A stretch of 64,000 nucleotides of DNA, from positions 28,095 through 92,094 of the forward strand of contig CALEJT010000074.1 in assembly GCA_937898685.1 (NCBI GenBank), written 5' to 3'. Below are positions 6,961-16,048 of the stretch, piece by piece; within the stretch, counting starts at the first letter, position 1; the number at the start of each line of letters is the position of its first letter. The notes below the pieces were generated by a model, which was given only the letters and a program-made list of their open reading frames with translations, had not been told where the DNA came from and did no database searches. Origin of the DNA: an uncultured Gammaproteobacteria bacterium (lineage in GTDB: Bacteria > Pseudomonadota > Gammaproteobacteria > Pseudomonadales > Pseudohongiellaceae). A program made the translations under genes and the position numbers.

Positions 6961-8352
6961 ATGAAAGACGCTGCAACATCTGCTTCCTCCTCCCCTTCAC
7001 GACGTAAACGATCCGTTCTCTTTTCGGTGCTCGCCCTGCTGGTGTGTGCAGGTGGGGGCTATTGGTATTGGCAGAAAAATGCCCAGACCCAGACGGAAGA
7101 TGCACCGCTGCTCGCCACGGTCGAACGCGGCAGCATCGAGAACACCATCGCTTCCGCCGGCACCTTGAAACCGAGCCGCTACGTCGACGTCGGCGCCCAG
7201 GTGAGCGGTCAGTTGCAGAAGCTGTACGTGGAAGTGGGTGACGTGGTGGAGCAGGGCCAACTGCTCGCCGAAATCGATGCGCGTGTGCAGGCCGCGAAAG
7301 TGGAAGCGAGCCGCGCCAGCATCGCGGCGCAGGAAGCACAACTCGATGCGCGTCGCGCCGCGCTCGATCTCGCCAAGGCCAATGCCGCGCGCCAGGAACG
7401 TCTGATGCGCGAGAACGCCACCAGCCAACTCGAATACGACACCGCGATCAACAACCTCGCTTCCGCCGAATCCGCACTCGTCCAGCTGCAGCGCCAGATC
7501 GAGCAGAGCAAGGCCACGCTCGAGAGCGACGAAACCCAACTCGGCTTCACCAAGATCTATGCGCCGATCGCCGGTACCGTGGTGTCGATTTCCATGATCG
7601 AAGGTGTGACGCTCAACGCCACACAGATGGCGCCGACCATTCTGCGCATCGCCGACCTCACCACGATGACGGTCGAGGCCAGCATCTCTGAAGCCGACAT
7701 CAGCAACATCAAGAAAGGCATGGAGGTGTATTTCACGACGCTTGGCAGCGGCACGCGCCGTTGGTACAGCCAGGTGCGTCAGGTGCTGCCGACGCCGGTG
7801 GTGAACAACAACGTCGTGCTCTACACCGGTCTCTTCGACGTCGACAACAGCGATAACTCGCTCTATTCCGAAATGACGGCGCAGGTGTATTTCGTGACTT
7901 CCGCCGCGCGCGACGTGCTCACCGTGCCACTGGGTGCAGTGCGTTTCCCGCCACCTCCGGGTGCGGGTGCCGGTCCTGGTGGTCGTGGTGCACCGCCGGC
8001 TGCCGGCGCCGCGCCGCGCGCACAGGCTCCCATCGGTCTCGACCAACCAGGCTCCGCACCGCCGCCGGCAATGGCGCGTGCCGGCGGCAATGCACCGACC
8101 GCATCCGATGGTTCGCGCCCGCGTCCGGCGTTGGTCACCGTGGTCAAACCCGATGGCACGCGGGAAGAACGTCAGGTGCTGATCGGTGTCACCAGTCGCA
8201 TCGCTGCCGAAGTGGTGGCCGGTTTGAGTGAAGGTGAACAGGTGATCGCCGGCATCCAGCAGTCGACGCCCGGTGGCGCAGGCGCACAAGCTCCGCAGGG
8301 CTTCCGGCCGCCCGGAGGCTTCGGAGGTGGTGGCATAAGGGTCATCCGATGA
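6961..8352 (+). CDS. MacA-like periplasmic adaptor of an ABC efflux pump
   Basis: A 463-residue membrane-fusion protein. It has an N-terminal membrane anchor (about 18-38), a lipoyl/barrel-sandwich half ('VDVGAQVSGQLQKLYVEVGD'), a long alpha-helical hairpin (about 105-195) and 'LGFTKIYAPIAGTVVS' for the second lipoyl half. Such adaptors link an inner-membrane MacB to a TolC-like channel. Unusually, residues about 325-385 form a Pro/Gly/Ala-rich stretch ('PPPPGAGAGPGGRG' and similar), and the C-terminus ends in another Gly-rich tail. The ATG at 6961 is preferred because it directly precedes the anchor; an in-frame ATG at 6895 would add an unlikely 22-residue leader. The stop overlaps macB by four bases. 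Confidence 0.9.
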   Translation: MKDAATSASSSPSRRKRSVLFSVLALLVCAGGGYWYWQKNAQTQTEDAPLLATVERGSIENTIASAGTLKPSRYVDVGAQVSGQLQKLYVEVGDVVEQGQLLAEIDARVQAAKVEASRASIAAQEAQLDARRAALDLAKANAARQERLMRENATSQLEYDTAINNLASAESALVQLQRQIEQSKATLESDETQLGFTKIYAPIAGTVVSISMIEGVTLNATQMAPTILRIADLTTMTVEASISEADISNIKKGMEVYFTTLGSGTRRWYSQVRQVLPTPVVNNNVVLYTGLFDVDNSDNSLYSEMTAQVYFVTSAARDVLTVPLGAVRFPPPPGAGAGPGGRGAPPAAGAAPRAQAPIGLDQPGSAPPPAMARAGGNAPTASDGSRPRPALVTVVKPDGTREERQVLIGVTSRIAAEVVAGLSEGEQVIAGIQQSTPGGAGAQAPQGFRPPGGFGGGGIRVIR

Positions 8353-10373
8353 GCGTTTCGGTCATGGCCGTGGATGCGGCCACTGCGCCAGCGCCCGCGC
8401 GCAGCGCCGAGCAGGCCATTCCGCTGATCGAACTGCGCAACATCCGCCGCACCTTCGTCACCGGCGGCGGCGTCGAAGTGCAGGCGCTGCGCGGGGTCGA
8501 TCTCAAGATCTATCCGGGCGAGTTCGTGGCCATCGTCGGGCAGTCGGGCTCGGGCAAATCCACTCTCATGAACATCCTGGGCTGCCTGGATCGGCCCAGC
8601 AGTGGCACCTATCTCTTCGCCGGTCGCGACATCAAGAGCTTCGATGCCGATGGTCTGGCCTGGCTGCGGCGTGAAGCCTTCGGCTTCGTGTTCCAGAGCT
8701 ACAACCTGTTGGGCGGCGCAACGGCGGAGGAAAACGTCGAGGTGCCCGCCATCTATGCCGGGCTGCCCGCAGCAGAGCGGCGCCAGCGCGCGCAGGCGCT
8801 GTTGACTTCACTCGGTCTCGGCCAGCGCATGGATCATCGGCCTACTCAGCTTTCCGGTGGTCAGCAGCAACGCGTGTCGATCGCGCGCGCACTGATGAAC
8901 GGCGGCAAGGTGATCCTCGCCGACGAACCCACCGGCGCTCTCGATTCCCAGAGCGGTGTCGAAGTGATGGCCTTGCTCGAGAATCTCGCGCGCGAAGGTC
9001 ATACCGTCATCATCATCACGCACGACGCGAAAGTGGCGGCGCATGCCGATCGTGTCATCGAGTTTCGCGACGGCAACATCCTTTCCGACAGCGGCCATGT
9101 CGAAGGCGCGGTCGATCCACGCAAGAATGCCGCGCTGCGCGATCTCTTCCTCAGTCGTCGCGAAGGCAATGTGCTGGCGGGTGTGAGTGAAGCGGTGCGC
9201 ATGGCACTGCGCTCTCTGCGCGACAACGTTTTCCGCACCTTTCTCACACTGCTCGGCATCGTGATCGGTGTGGCGTCGGTGGTGGCGATCCTTGCCATCG
9301 GTGAAGGCGGGCAGGCGGAAATCCTCGAACGCATCAGCTCCATCGGCACCAACATGCTCAACGTGCAGCCGCAACGGCTCGAGGGACAGCGCGGACCGCC
9401 GCAGTCCACGCTCACCTTCGAAGATGCCGACGCGATCATGGAGAACATTCCGAACGTGTTGGGTGCGATGCCGGAATTGCAGAGCAGCTACACGATTCGC
9501 TTCCAGCGCCAGGACCACAGCACCACGGTCACCGCCACCTCGCACCAACTGCCGGAACTGCGCAGCTGGCCGCTGGCGCGCGGCGTGTTCTTCACGCGTG
9601 AAGACAACGATCGCTACACCGCAGTGGCGGTGCTGGGTGCAACGGCAGCCGAAGCGCTGTTTCCCGAAGGACAGGATCCACTCGGCGAATACATCCTGAT
9701 CAGCAACATCCCGTTCCAGGTGATCGGGGTGCTGACGCGCAAGGGTGGTTCCACCGGCTTCGGTGGTGGAGACCAGGACGACGCCGTGTTCGTGCCGTTC
9801 CAAACCGGCGCGCTGCGCCTGATGGGTCAGAAGTACGCGCGTTCGATCGCGGTGTTCGTCGATGACGTCGATCGCATCAGTGAAACGGAAAACGATTTGG
9901 TCGAATTCATGACCGCTCGTCACGGAACCCGTGACTTCCGCATCTTCAACAGCGCCGAGCTGCTCGACACGGTGACTGCCTCGCAGGACACCCTGACGAT
10001 GATGCTGGCCTCGGTGGCCGCTATCTCACTGTTGGTCGGGGGCATCGGCGTGATGAACATCATGCTGGTGTCGGTCACCGAACGTACGCGCGAGATCGGC
10101 ATCCGCATGGCGACCGGTGCGCGGCAGCGCGACATCCTGGCGCAGTTCCTGTCGGAGGCGATCGTGGTGTCCTGTGTCGGCGGTGTGCTCGGCGTGGCGC
10201 TCGGCATCGGCGTGGGGGTGGTCCTGCAGTATTTCGACGTCAGCATCCGCTTCACCACGACCCCCGTCATCTTGGCCTTCTGCTGTGCCACCGCCACTGG
10301 TCTGATCTTTGGTTTTGCTCCCGCCCGCAAGGCTGCCCGACTCGATCCGGTAGTCGCGTTGGCCAACGATTGA
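8349..10373 (+). CDS. macB: MacB-like ABC transporter, fused ATPase and permease
   Basis: A 674-residue protein. Residues about 25-250 form the ATPase with Walker A 'GQSGSGKST' (about 64-72), signature 'LSGGQQQRVSIARAL' and Walker B 'VILADEPTGALDS'. After that come a first membrane helix (about 295), a large periplasmic MacB-PCD domain (about 310-510), and three C-terminal helices typical of the FtsX/MacB fold ('GGIGVMNIMLVSVTERTREIG'). MacB works as a mechanotransmitter that drives export of periplasmic substrates such as macrolides, lipopeptides or siderophores. The start overlaps macA (ATGA), and the next gene starts at its stop (TGATG), so the three pump parts are translationally coupled. 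Confidence 0.93.
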   Translation: MSVSVMAVDAATAPAPARSAEQAIPLIELRNIRRTFVTGGGVEVQALRGVDLKIYPGEFVAIVGQSGSGKSTLMNILGCLDRPSSGTYLFAGRDIKSFDADGLAWLRREAFGFVFQSYNLLGGATAEENVEVPAIYAGLPAAERRQRAQALLTSLGLGQRMDHRPTQLSGGQQQRVSIARALMNGGKVILADEPTGALDSQSGVEVMALLENLAREGHTVIIITHDAKVAAHADRVIEFRDGNILSDSGHVEGAVDPRKNAALRDLFLSRREGNVLAGVSEAVRMALRSLRDNVFRTFLTLLGIVIGVASVVAILAIGEGGQAEILERISSIGTNMLNVQPQRLEGQRGPPQSTLTFEDADAIMENIPNVLGAMPELQSSYTIRFQRQDHSTTVTATSHQLPELRSWPLARGVFFTREDNDRYTAVAVLGATAAEALFPEGQDPLGEYILISNIPFQVIGVLTRKGGSTGFGGGDQDDAVFVPFQTGALRLMGQKYARSIAVFVDDVDRISETENDLVEFMTARHGTRDFRIFNSAELLDTVTASQDTLTMMLASVAAISLLVGGIGVMNIMLVSVTERTREIGIRMATGARQRDILAQFLSEAIVVSCVGGVLGVALGIGVGVVLQYFDVSIRFTTTPVILAFCCATATGLIFGFAPARKAARLDPVVALAND

Positions 10374-11785
10374 TGGTTCCCATGCACTTCAAACCTTCGT
10401 TCATTCCAACCATCCTTTTCGGTGCCATGATGCTCGGCGGCTGTGTCGGCACGTTGCCGCCACTGGCGCTCACCGACGTGCCGAGTGCGTGGCAGGGTCC
10501 GGTCGAAAGCACGGCACAGGTGTGGCCGAGCACCGAGTGGTGGGCCGCCTTCGAGAGCGAGGAGCTCAATCGCCTGATCGAAGAAGTGCAGGCCAACAAC
10601 CTCGACCTCGCCAACAACCAGCGCAATCTGGAAGCGGCACAACTGACCTTGCGTGAAGCCGGCTTCAACCTGCTGCCGACTCCTGTCCTCAGCATCGGCA
10701 CCGGCGCGCAGTACAACCAGAGCCGTACCGAAGCCGGCAATACCGAAGGCGGTTCGAACTCGCCGTTCACGCTCAACGCCGGCTTCACCTACAACGACAT
10801 CCTGAGCAAGCCTGCCACCTATTCGCGTGCCGTGGCGGATTACGAAGGTCGTGTGGCGCAAGCGGCGGACCTGGCACTGAACACGCTCGGCACGGCGGCA
10901 TCGACCTATTTCCAATTGCTGCTCACGCGCGACAAGATCCTCGTGGCGCAGCAGAACCTCGCCAACGCCGAAGCCATCGGTGCCATCGCGCAGGCACGCG
11001 TGGATGCGGGTGTGGCGGTGCCGATCGAAGCACTGCAGCAGCGCATCGCGATCGAACGTGAACGCGCCAATCTGCAGAGTCTGATCCAGAGCGATCTATC
11101 CGCCCGCGCCTCGCTCGCGCTACTGGTCGGTCGCAACGTGCAGGGCTTCGATCTCGATGGTCAGAGTCTGTTGGATCTATCGATCCCGACGGTACAGCCG
11201 GGTTTGCCCTCCGAGCTCCTGCGCCGCCGTCCGGATCTCGTGCAGGCGGAAGCAGCACTGCGCAGCGCCAATGCCAACCTCGCCATCGTGCAGAGCGATC
11301 TCTTTCCGCAGATCAGCCTCACGGGCAACGCCAGTGCAGCGAGCACGGCGCTGAGTCAGCTCGTGTCTTCGCCGGACACCATGCTGACGGTCAGCGCTTC
11401 GCTGGTGCAGACCCTGCTCGACAACGGACAGCGTTTCCGCAACATCGATCAGGCACGTCTGCAGTTGGAGAACGCCTTGGCCAACTACCGCAAGGCGGTG
11501 CTCAGTGCCTTCAACGAAGTGGAAGTGCTGCTGAGCAACATTCAATTGCTGCAGCAGTTGGGGCAAGTGGCGCTCGACAACCTGGGTGCCGCGGAAGAAT
11601 CCTTCCGCATCGCGCAGGTGCGTTACGAGGAAGGCGTGGCCGACTACCTGACGGTACTGCAATCGCAGAACACCTTGTTCAGCACGCGCAATGCCTGGCT
11701 CGACAATCGTCTGCTCCAGCTCAATGCCATGATCGGTCTCTATCAGGCGCTCGGTGGCGGCTGGCAGGCGGACTCCGAGCAATAG
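10373..11785 (+). CDS. outer-membrane efflux lipoprotein (TolC/NodT family)
   Basis: A roughly 470-residue outer-membrane factor. A lipobox 'MLGGC' around residue 24 (counting from the ATG at 10373) makes it a lipoprotein, as in OprM/NodT proteins. Two OEP repeats follow, with long helices ('NNLDLANNQRNLEAAQLTL'; 'LLRRRPDLVQAEAALRSANANLA'; 'RYEEGVADYLTVLQSQNTL'). It completes the MacA-MacB pump as the exit duct. The first possible ATG (10373) overlaps the macB stop as TGATG; the ATG at 10382 is a close alternative. Confidence 0.92.
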   Translation: MVPMHFKPSFIPTILFGAMMLGGCVGTLPPLALTDVPSAWQGPVESTAQVWPSTEWWAAFESEELNRLIEEVQANNLDLANNQRNLEAAQLTLREAGFNLLPTPVLSIGTGAQYNQSRTEAGNTEGGSNSPFTLNAGFTYNDILSKPATYSRAVADYEGRVAQAADLALNTLGTAASTYFQLLLTRDKILVAQQNLANAEAIGAIAQARVDAGVAVPIEALQQRIAIERERANLQSLIQSDLSARASLALLVGRNVQGFDLDGQSLLDLSIPTVQPGLPSELLRRRPDLVQAEAALRSANANLAIVQSDLFPQISLTGNASAASTALSQLVSSPDTMLTVSASLVQTLLDNGQRFRNIDQARLQLENALANYRKAVLSAFNEVEVLLSNIQLLQQLGQVALDNLGAAEESFRIAQVRYEEGVADYLTVLQSQNTLFSTRNAWLDNRLLQLNAMIGLYQALGGGWQADSEQ

Positions 11786-11876
11786 CGATCCGCGCAATGG
11801 AGTAGGACCTAGGGCGGAGGAGCCGGGCGGCACTGCTGTTATACTCCGGCGCACGTTTGCCTCTACAGGAGTATTC

Positions 11877-13094
11877 ATGTCGGACCGCCAGCGACCTTTA
11901 TCGCCACATGAAGAGTCTCAGCCCACGCAGCCCGAGCCCTCACTGCTGCCGCACCCCTCGGATCAACGCAAGATCTTCCGTTGGTTTTTCTTCGGCGTAT
12001 TCGCCTTTCTTCTGTATCAGCTGATCCTGATCCTGTCGCTGTTCGGTGACGTGATCATCTGGGCCTGCTCGCTGTCGCTGGTGTTCTGGCCGGTCTACAA
12101 ATATGCGGAGCGACATTGGCCCAATCGCAATCTGGCCGCAGGCATCACCACGGGGGCGGTGCTGTTGTTGGTGATGGTGCCCTTGATCATCATCTTCTGG
12201 ATCGTGGGCGTGCAGTCGACGCAGCTCTATCCCACCGTGCAGCAATGGATGAACTCGCTCGAAGCCGGGCAGGGCATCGACCTGGTCGCGATGTTGCCCG
12301 AAGTGTTGCGTGACTACGTGCAGCGCATTCTGGATTGGACCGAGCAATCACCCTTGCTCGCCGGCTTCGATTTCGAACAGTACTTTCTCAGCAACGTGCA
12401 GGGCGGCAGCGTGTTCCTCGCCAACCTCGGCGCTGCCACCGCGCGCAACATCCTGTTCTTCATCATCAACCTGATCCTGATCCTGGTGCTGATGTATTTC
12501 TGCTTCCGCGACGGCGAGCGCTTTCTGCGTTGGTTCCTCGACATCCTGCCGATGGAAACCGATCACGCCCACACCGTGGCGCTGCGCGTCTACGACACGG
12601 TGACGGCAGTGATCCGCGCCGCCTTGGTCACCGCGTTGGCGCAGGGGGCACTGTCCCTGATCGGTTATGTGATCGCCGGGGTGCCGCTGGCTCTCTTGTT
12701 CGGTGTGCTGACCGGCTTCGCCGCGCTGATTCCCGTAGTGGGTGCAGCACTGATCTGGGTGCCCGTATGCGTCTTCACGATCATGCAGAATCCACCGTGG
12801 GGCCTCTTCCTGCTCGGCTGGTGCTTCTTCCTCGTGAGCATGATCGACAACTTCCTCAAGCCCATCATCATCGGCAGCCAGGCGCGCATGCCGATTCTGT
12901 TGATCTTCTGCGCGATGTTGGGGGGCGCCAACATCTACGGTGTGACCGGTTTCATCGTGGGCCCGATCTTGATCGCGTTGCTGTTGGCCTTCATCGCGAT
13001 CTATCGCGACTACTATCTGCCCGAACACGGACCGCTCTACATTCCGAACAAAATCGTGAGACGTGGCGACGACAAGGAGGCAACCGATGAGTGA
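11877..13094 (+). CDS. AI-2E family transporter (YdiK/PerM type)
   Basis: A 405-residue polytopic membrane protein of the AI-2E transporter family (Pfam PF01594 type). A charged, Pro-rich N-terminus of about 45 residues precedes seven to eight membrane helices. Family hallmarks include the large periplasmic segment after helix three, and 'GVLTGFAALIPVVGAALIWVPV' plus 'GSQARMPILLIFCAMLGG' near the C-terminus. Members have been linked to autoinducer-2 export or Na+/H+ antiport; the substrate here is open. The ATG at 11877 follows an AGGAG box by six bases. The frame is open upstream, but that part overlaps the efflux gene end. The 3' end overlaps the GST gene by eight bases. Confidence 0.88.
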   Translation: MSDRQRPLSPHEESQPTQPEPSLLPHPSDQRKIFRWFFFGVFAFLLYQLILILSLFGDVIIWACSLSLVFWPVYKYAERHWPNRNLAAGITTGAVLLLVMVPLIIIFWIVGVQSTQLYPTVQQWMNSLEAGQGIDLVAMLPEVLRDYVQRILDWTEQSPLLAGFDFEQYFLSNVQGGSVFLANLGAATARNILFFIINLILILVLMYFCFRDGERFLRWFLDILPMETDHAHTVALRVYDTVTAVIRAALVTALAQGALSLIGYVIAGVPLALLFGVLTGFAALIPVVGAALIWVPVCVFTIMQNPPWGLFLLGWCFFLVSMIDNFLKPIIIGSQARMPILLIFCAMLGGANIYGVTGFIVGPILIALLLAFIAIYRDYYLPEHGPLYIPNKIVRRGDDKEATDE

Positions 13095-13698
13095 AGTGAT
13101 CTTCTACACGAATCCGCAGTCGCGTGGCCGCATCGTGCGGCGCATGTTGGAAGAGTGTGGCGCGACCTATCGCACCGAAGTGCTCGATCACGCCGGTATG
13201 AAGAGTCCTGAATATCTGCTTCTCAATCCGATGGGCAAGGTGCCCGCGCTGGTCTATGACGGGCGCGTCGTCACCGAGAGTGCTGCGATCATCGCCTTTC
13301 TGGCCGATGCCTATCCGGAGGCGAAGCTCGCACCGCCGCCCGCTGAACGGCAGGACTACTATCGCTGGCTGTTCTTCGCGGCCGGTCCCCTGGAAGCCGC
13401 CGTCACCGACAAGGCGCTCGGCGTAAGCGTAAAACCGGAGCAGAGAGGTTTCGTCGGCTATGGCTCCTTCGACCTCGTGGTCGAGACCTTGAGTCAGGCC
13501 GTGAGCAAGGCTCCGTACATTACCGGTGATACCTACACGGCAGCTGACGTGTTCGTGGCTTCGCACATCGATTACGGACTGCGCTTCGGCACCTTGCCCG
13601 ATCGGCCGGAGCTGCGCAGCTATCTGGAGCGGGTGAGTTCGCGTCCGGCCTGGCAGCGTGCCGCTGAACTCGACAACGCCTTGATGGCCGGAAATTGA
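13087..13698 (+). CDS. glutathione S-transferase family protein
   Basis: A 203-residue cytosolic GST. The N-terminal thioredoxin-fold domain (about 1-78) contains 'NPQSRGRIVRRMLEE' and 'NPMGKVPALVYDG' with the cis-Pro, then 'TESAAIIAFLADAYPE' for glutathione binding. An all-helical C-terminal domain with 'YTAADVFVASHIDYG' follows. The ATG at 13087 is preceded by AAGGAGGC lying inside the transporter gene, so translation is coupled. The conjugated substrate is unknown. Confidence 0.9.
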   Translation: MSEVIFYTNPQSRGRIVRRMLEECGATYRTEVLDHAGMKSPEYLLLNPMGKVPALVYDGRVVTESAAIIAFLADAYPEAKLAPPPAERQDYYRWLFFAAGPLEAAVTDKALGVSVKPEQRGFVGYGSFDLVVETLSQAVSKAPYITGDTYTAADVFVASHIDYGLRFGTLPDRPELRSYLERVSSRPAWQRAAELDNALMAGN

Positions 13699-13707
13699 GG
13701 CACTGCG

Positions 13708-14094
13708 TTACTGGTAGTTGGTGATTTCCAACACTTCGCTGTGCAGGATCACCCGCAGGATGCTGTAACCGCTGAGTATGATTTCCCCGCTATGACGATC
13801 CACGCCGCCACGGCTGTAGTCGAATTCATAGACGCGGCACAGACGCCGGCGCGGTTGCAGTTTCACGGGAGCGTCGAGACGCGAGGGAAGGGCATTGGCG
13901 GAAGGGCGGCGATTTTCGCGCTCGATGCGATGCTGTTTGAACACCAGCGTTTCATCGAGCAACTGCAGATTGCGGTCCTTGCAATAGGCACGCGCGCCGG
14001 CGATGGCAATGCGTTTCTGCTCACTGGTACGCCACCAATAGAAGCCGAGCAGGCCGAGTGGGATGAGCAGCATTACGTCGTAGATGTCGTACAT
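13708..14094 (-). CDS. DUF3301 domain-containing protein
   Basis: A 128-residue protein with one N-terminal membrane helix ('MLLIPLGLLGFYWW') followed by a basic soluble part containing 'ALAYCKDRNLQLLDE'-like and 'RVYEFDYSRGGVDRHSGEI' segments. This matches DUF3301, a small gammaproteobacterial family of unknown function. The start at 14094 ('MYDIYD') is the family's usual N-terminus; the frame stays open further upstream. It is convergent with the GST gene (nine bases apart) and divergent from lepB. Confidence 0.75.
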   Translation of the reverse strand: MYDIYDVMLLIPLGLLGFYWWRTSEQKRIAIAGARAYCKDRNLQLLDETLVFKQHRIERENRRPSANALPSRLDAPVKLQPRRRLCRVYEFDYSRGGVDRHSGEIILSGYSILRVILHSEVLEITNYQ

Positions 14095-14161
14095 GGTGGG
14101 CATTATACCCGCGTAAACCTGCCGCGCTGTGTCGGCAGTGACGAAAGTGAGAGAGGCAACG

Positions 14162-14800
14162 ATGCGTGAGTTTCTGCGCCGCAATCGCGGCATCGTGTTG
14201 ATCGTGCTGGGCGTGATGACCTTCCGCACCGCCATCGCCGATTGGAATCCGGTGCCCTCGAGTTCGATGGAGCCAACCATCTATCCGGGCGACGTGGTGT
14301 GGATCAACAAGACCCTGTTGGGCCCGGCCTTGCCCTTTACCTCGGGACGCCTCTGGGCCTGGGATCAACCACGTCGCGGTGATGTCATCACCTTCAGAGC
14401 ACCGCATGTGGATGAGGTCTACATCAAGCGCGTGATCGGAGTGCCCGGAGATCGCATCAGCACCGATGGCATTCGCGTGCAGATCAATGGTGAGACCTTG
14501 CCGCTGACGATCATCGACGACGGCAAGGACAACGGCATTCTGCGCGCGGTGGAATTCATCGACGGTCGTGCGCATTACATCCAGGTGAATCAGCGCTACG
14601 TGGTGCCGCAGGTGCGCAAGGAGCTGGTGGTGCCGGATGGTGCGTACTTCGTGTTGGGCGACTATCGCAACAACAGCGAGGATTCGCGCGTGTTCGGGTT
14701 CGTGCCGGAAACCAGCATCCTCGGCCGCGCCACGCGTCTTGCCTTGTCGGTGGCCGAGGAACGCAATCCATTGACCAGCGTGGGACGACGCGTCGAGTAA
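14162..14800 (+). CDS. lepB: signal peptidase I
   Basis: A 212-residue type I signal peptidase (S26) that removes signal peptides from exported proteins at the periplasmic face of the inner membrane. One N-terminal membrane helix (about 8-24) is followed by the catalytic Ser in 'PSSSMEPT' (Ser35) and the catalytic Lys in 'VYIKRVIGVPGD' (Lys89). The conserved 'LGDYRNNSEDSR' box lies near residue 162. With a single helix it is shorter than the two-helix E. coli enzyme. ATG 14162 follows GAGAGGC. It may be one of several lep paralogs, since it is not beside lepA. Confidence 0.92.
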   Translation: MREFLRRNRGIVLIVLGVMTFRTAIADWNPVPSSSMEPTIYPGDVVWINKTLLGPALPFTSGRLWAWDQPRRGDVITFRAPHVDEVYIKRVIGVPGDRISTDGIRVQINGETLPLTIIDDGKDNGILRAVEFIDGRAHYIQVNQRYVVPQVRKELVVPDGAYFVLGDYRNNSEDSRVFGFVPETSILGRATRLALSVAEERNPLTSVGRRVE

Positions 14801-14837
14801 TCGACACTACAACGATAAAAAGACAACAGGGGAAAAC

Positions 14838-15722
14838 ATGAAAGCTTCACTTACCGCCATCGGCCTCGCCATGCTCGCAGCGCCACTCTTCGCGCAGGTG
14901 CCTGCGGAATTGCCGCGACTGATGCCCGACGATCTCTTCCGTCGCAACATCGGCACCCCGGAACAACTCGACAAACAGTTTCCGCCCCATCACATCATCG
15001 ACAACGTCTACTACGTCGGCACCGAATCGCTGGCTTCATTCTTGATCACCACGCCCGAAGGCCACATTTTGGTCAACACGGACTTCGAGCGTAACGTGCC
15101 CACCATCAAGGATTCGGTGGAAAAACTCGGCTTCGACTTCGAGGACATCGCCATCATCATCGGCAGCCACGAGCATGCCGATCACATGGAAGGCGATGCA
15201 CTGGCGAAGGAGTTGAGCAATGCCGAAGTGATCGTGATGGCGCAGCAGGTGCCGGGGTTGAGCGCGATGCGACCCGGCGGCAAGGAACATCCGATCGATC
15301 GCATCATCAACGACGGCGATGTGATCGAACTGGGAGGTGAGCGTCTGAAGGCGCATCTCACGCCGGGGCACAGCGACGGTTGTACGAGCTGGGAATTCGA
15401 CGTCACCGAAGACGGGCAGACCTACAAGGTGGTGATCAACTGCAGCCTGGGGGTGAACCCGAACTATCAGCTCTGGAACAACCCGGAGCGCCCCGACATC
15501 GTGGAGCAGTATCGGCGCAGCTACGAGAAGATGCGCGCCCTCAAGGCCGACGTGCCGCTCGGCTCCCATCCCGCCATCTATCGCATGGCAGAGAAGTACC
15601 CGCTCATCGGCCAGAAGCCGAATCCCTTCATCGATCCCGAAGGGTACCTGTACGAGATCGCTCTCAACGAGCAGGCGATGACGCTGCGGCTGGAGGAGCA
15701 GCGCAAAGCGGCGGGGGAGTAA
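14838..15722 (+). CDS. subclass B3-like metallo-beta-lactamase
   Basis: A 294-residue protein with a signal peptide cleaved around residue 19 ('LAAPLFAQ'). It has the metallo-beta-lactamase fold and all zinc ligands expected for subclass B3: His111-X-His113-X-Asp115-His116 ('SHEHADH'), His178 in 'LTPGHSDGCTSW', and His244 in 'LGSHPAIY'. The 'TPGH..GCTSW' and '..SHP' contexts are B3 hallmarks, and the length and periplasmic location agree. Other enzymes of the superfamily share the fold, so beta-lactam hydrolysis is inferred, not shown. It is a single gene 37 bases after lepB, with an AGGGG ribosome site and no mobile-element signature. Confidence 0.8.
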   Translation: MKASLTAIGLAMLAAPLFAQVPAELPRLMPDDLFRRNIGTPEQLDKQFPPHHIIDNVYYVGTESLASFLITTPEGHILVNTDFERNVPTIKDSVEKLGFDFEDIAIIIGSHEHADHMEGDALAKELSNAEVIVMAQQVPGLSAMRPGGKEHPIDRIINDGDVIELGGERLKAHLTPGHSDGCTSWEFDVTEDGQTYKVVINCSLGVNPNYQLWNNPERPDIVEQYRRSYEKMRALKADVPLGSHPAIYRMAEKYPLIGQKPNPFIDPEGYLYEIALNEQAMTLRLEEQRKAAGE

Positions 15723-16048
15723 TGAGGCGCGGGGTTGCGGCAGAGTCAGTGCATCAACCGTAGGTTGGTCTGCATGTAGGTTCGGGCAGAACACGTAGTG
15801 AAGCTCGCCAAGCAATCTTGAAGTTCAAATCCATTCCCTAGATTTCCCGCTGGGATTGCCTTGGCCTTTCCCAGCCGCTCGCATGGCTCGCGTCGTTCGC
15901 CTGCGGCGCGACGCTCTGCGTCGCAAACGCCTTGGCTCACCCCCATCGAAAGTGCGGCGTATGGACTCGCAGAAGCGTTCGGCGCTGGTTGAAATACCAC
16001 TGGCGCTGGCCTTAAATCGAGCTCATTCGCCGTAGAGGAGCATCACTC
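15723..16048. other. intergenic region with GTAGGTTGG-type repeat
   Basis: 326 bases without a convincing gene. The first part holds a dispersed-repeat copy (listed separately). The middle (about 15860-15950) is rich in CGC/GCG alternations with short inverted repeats. The end supplies a GTAGAGGAG ribosome site for the M28 peptidase. No clear promoter boxes are seen. Confidence 0.5.
15760..15809 (+). repeat. degenerate GTAGGTTGG dispersed repeat
   Basis: Starts GTAGGTTGG, has a partial internal duplication (GTAGGTTCGGGC), and ends CGTAGTGAAGCTCGCC. This matches, imperfectly, the better-preserved copy at 36021-36052. Elements of the type GTAGGTTGGGCTGAA...GTGAAGCCCAAC are scattered through many proteobacterial genomes; their function is not established. 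Confidence 0.5.

Noticed and set aside
6997..8289. 430-codon minus-strand frame across the MacA-like gene
   Set aside because: Antisense shadow with no family, no ribosome site and unnatural composition.
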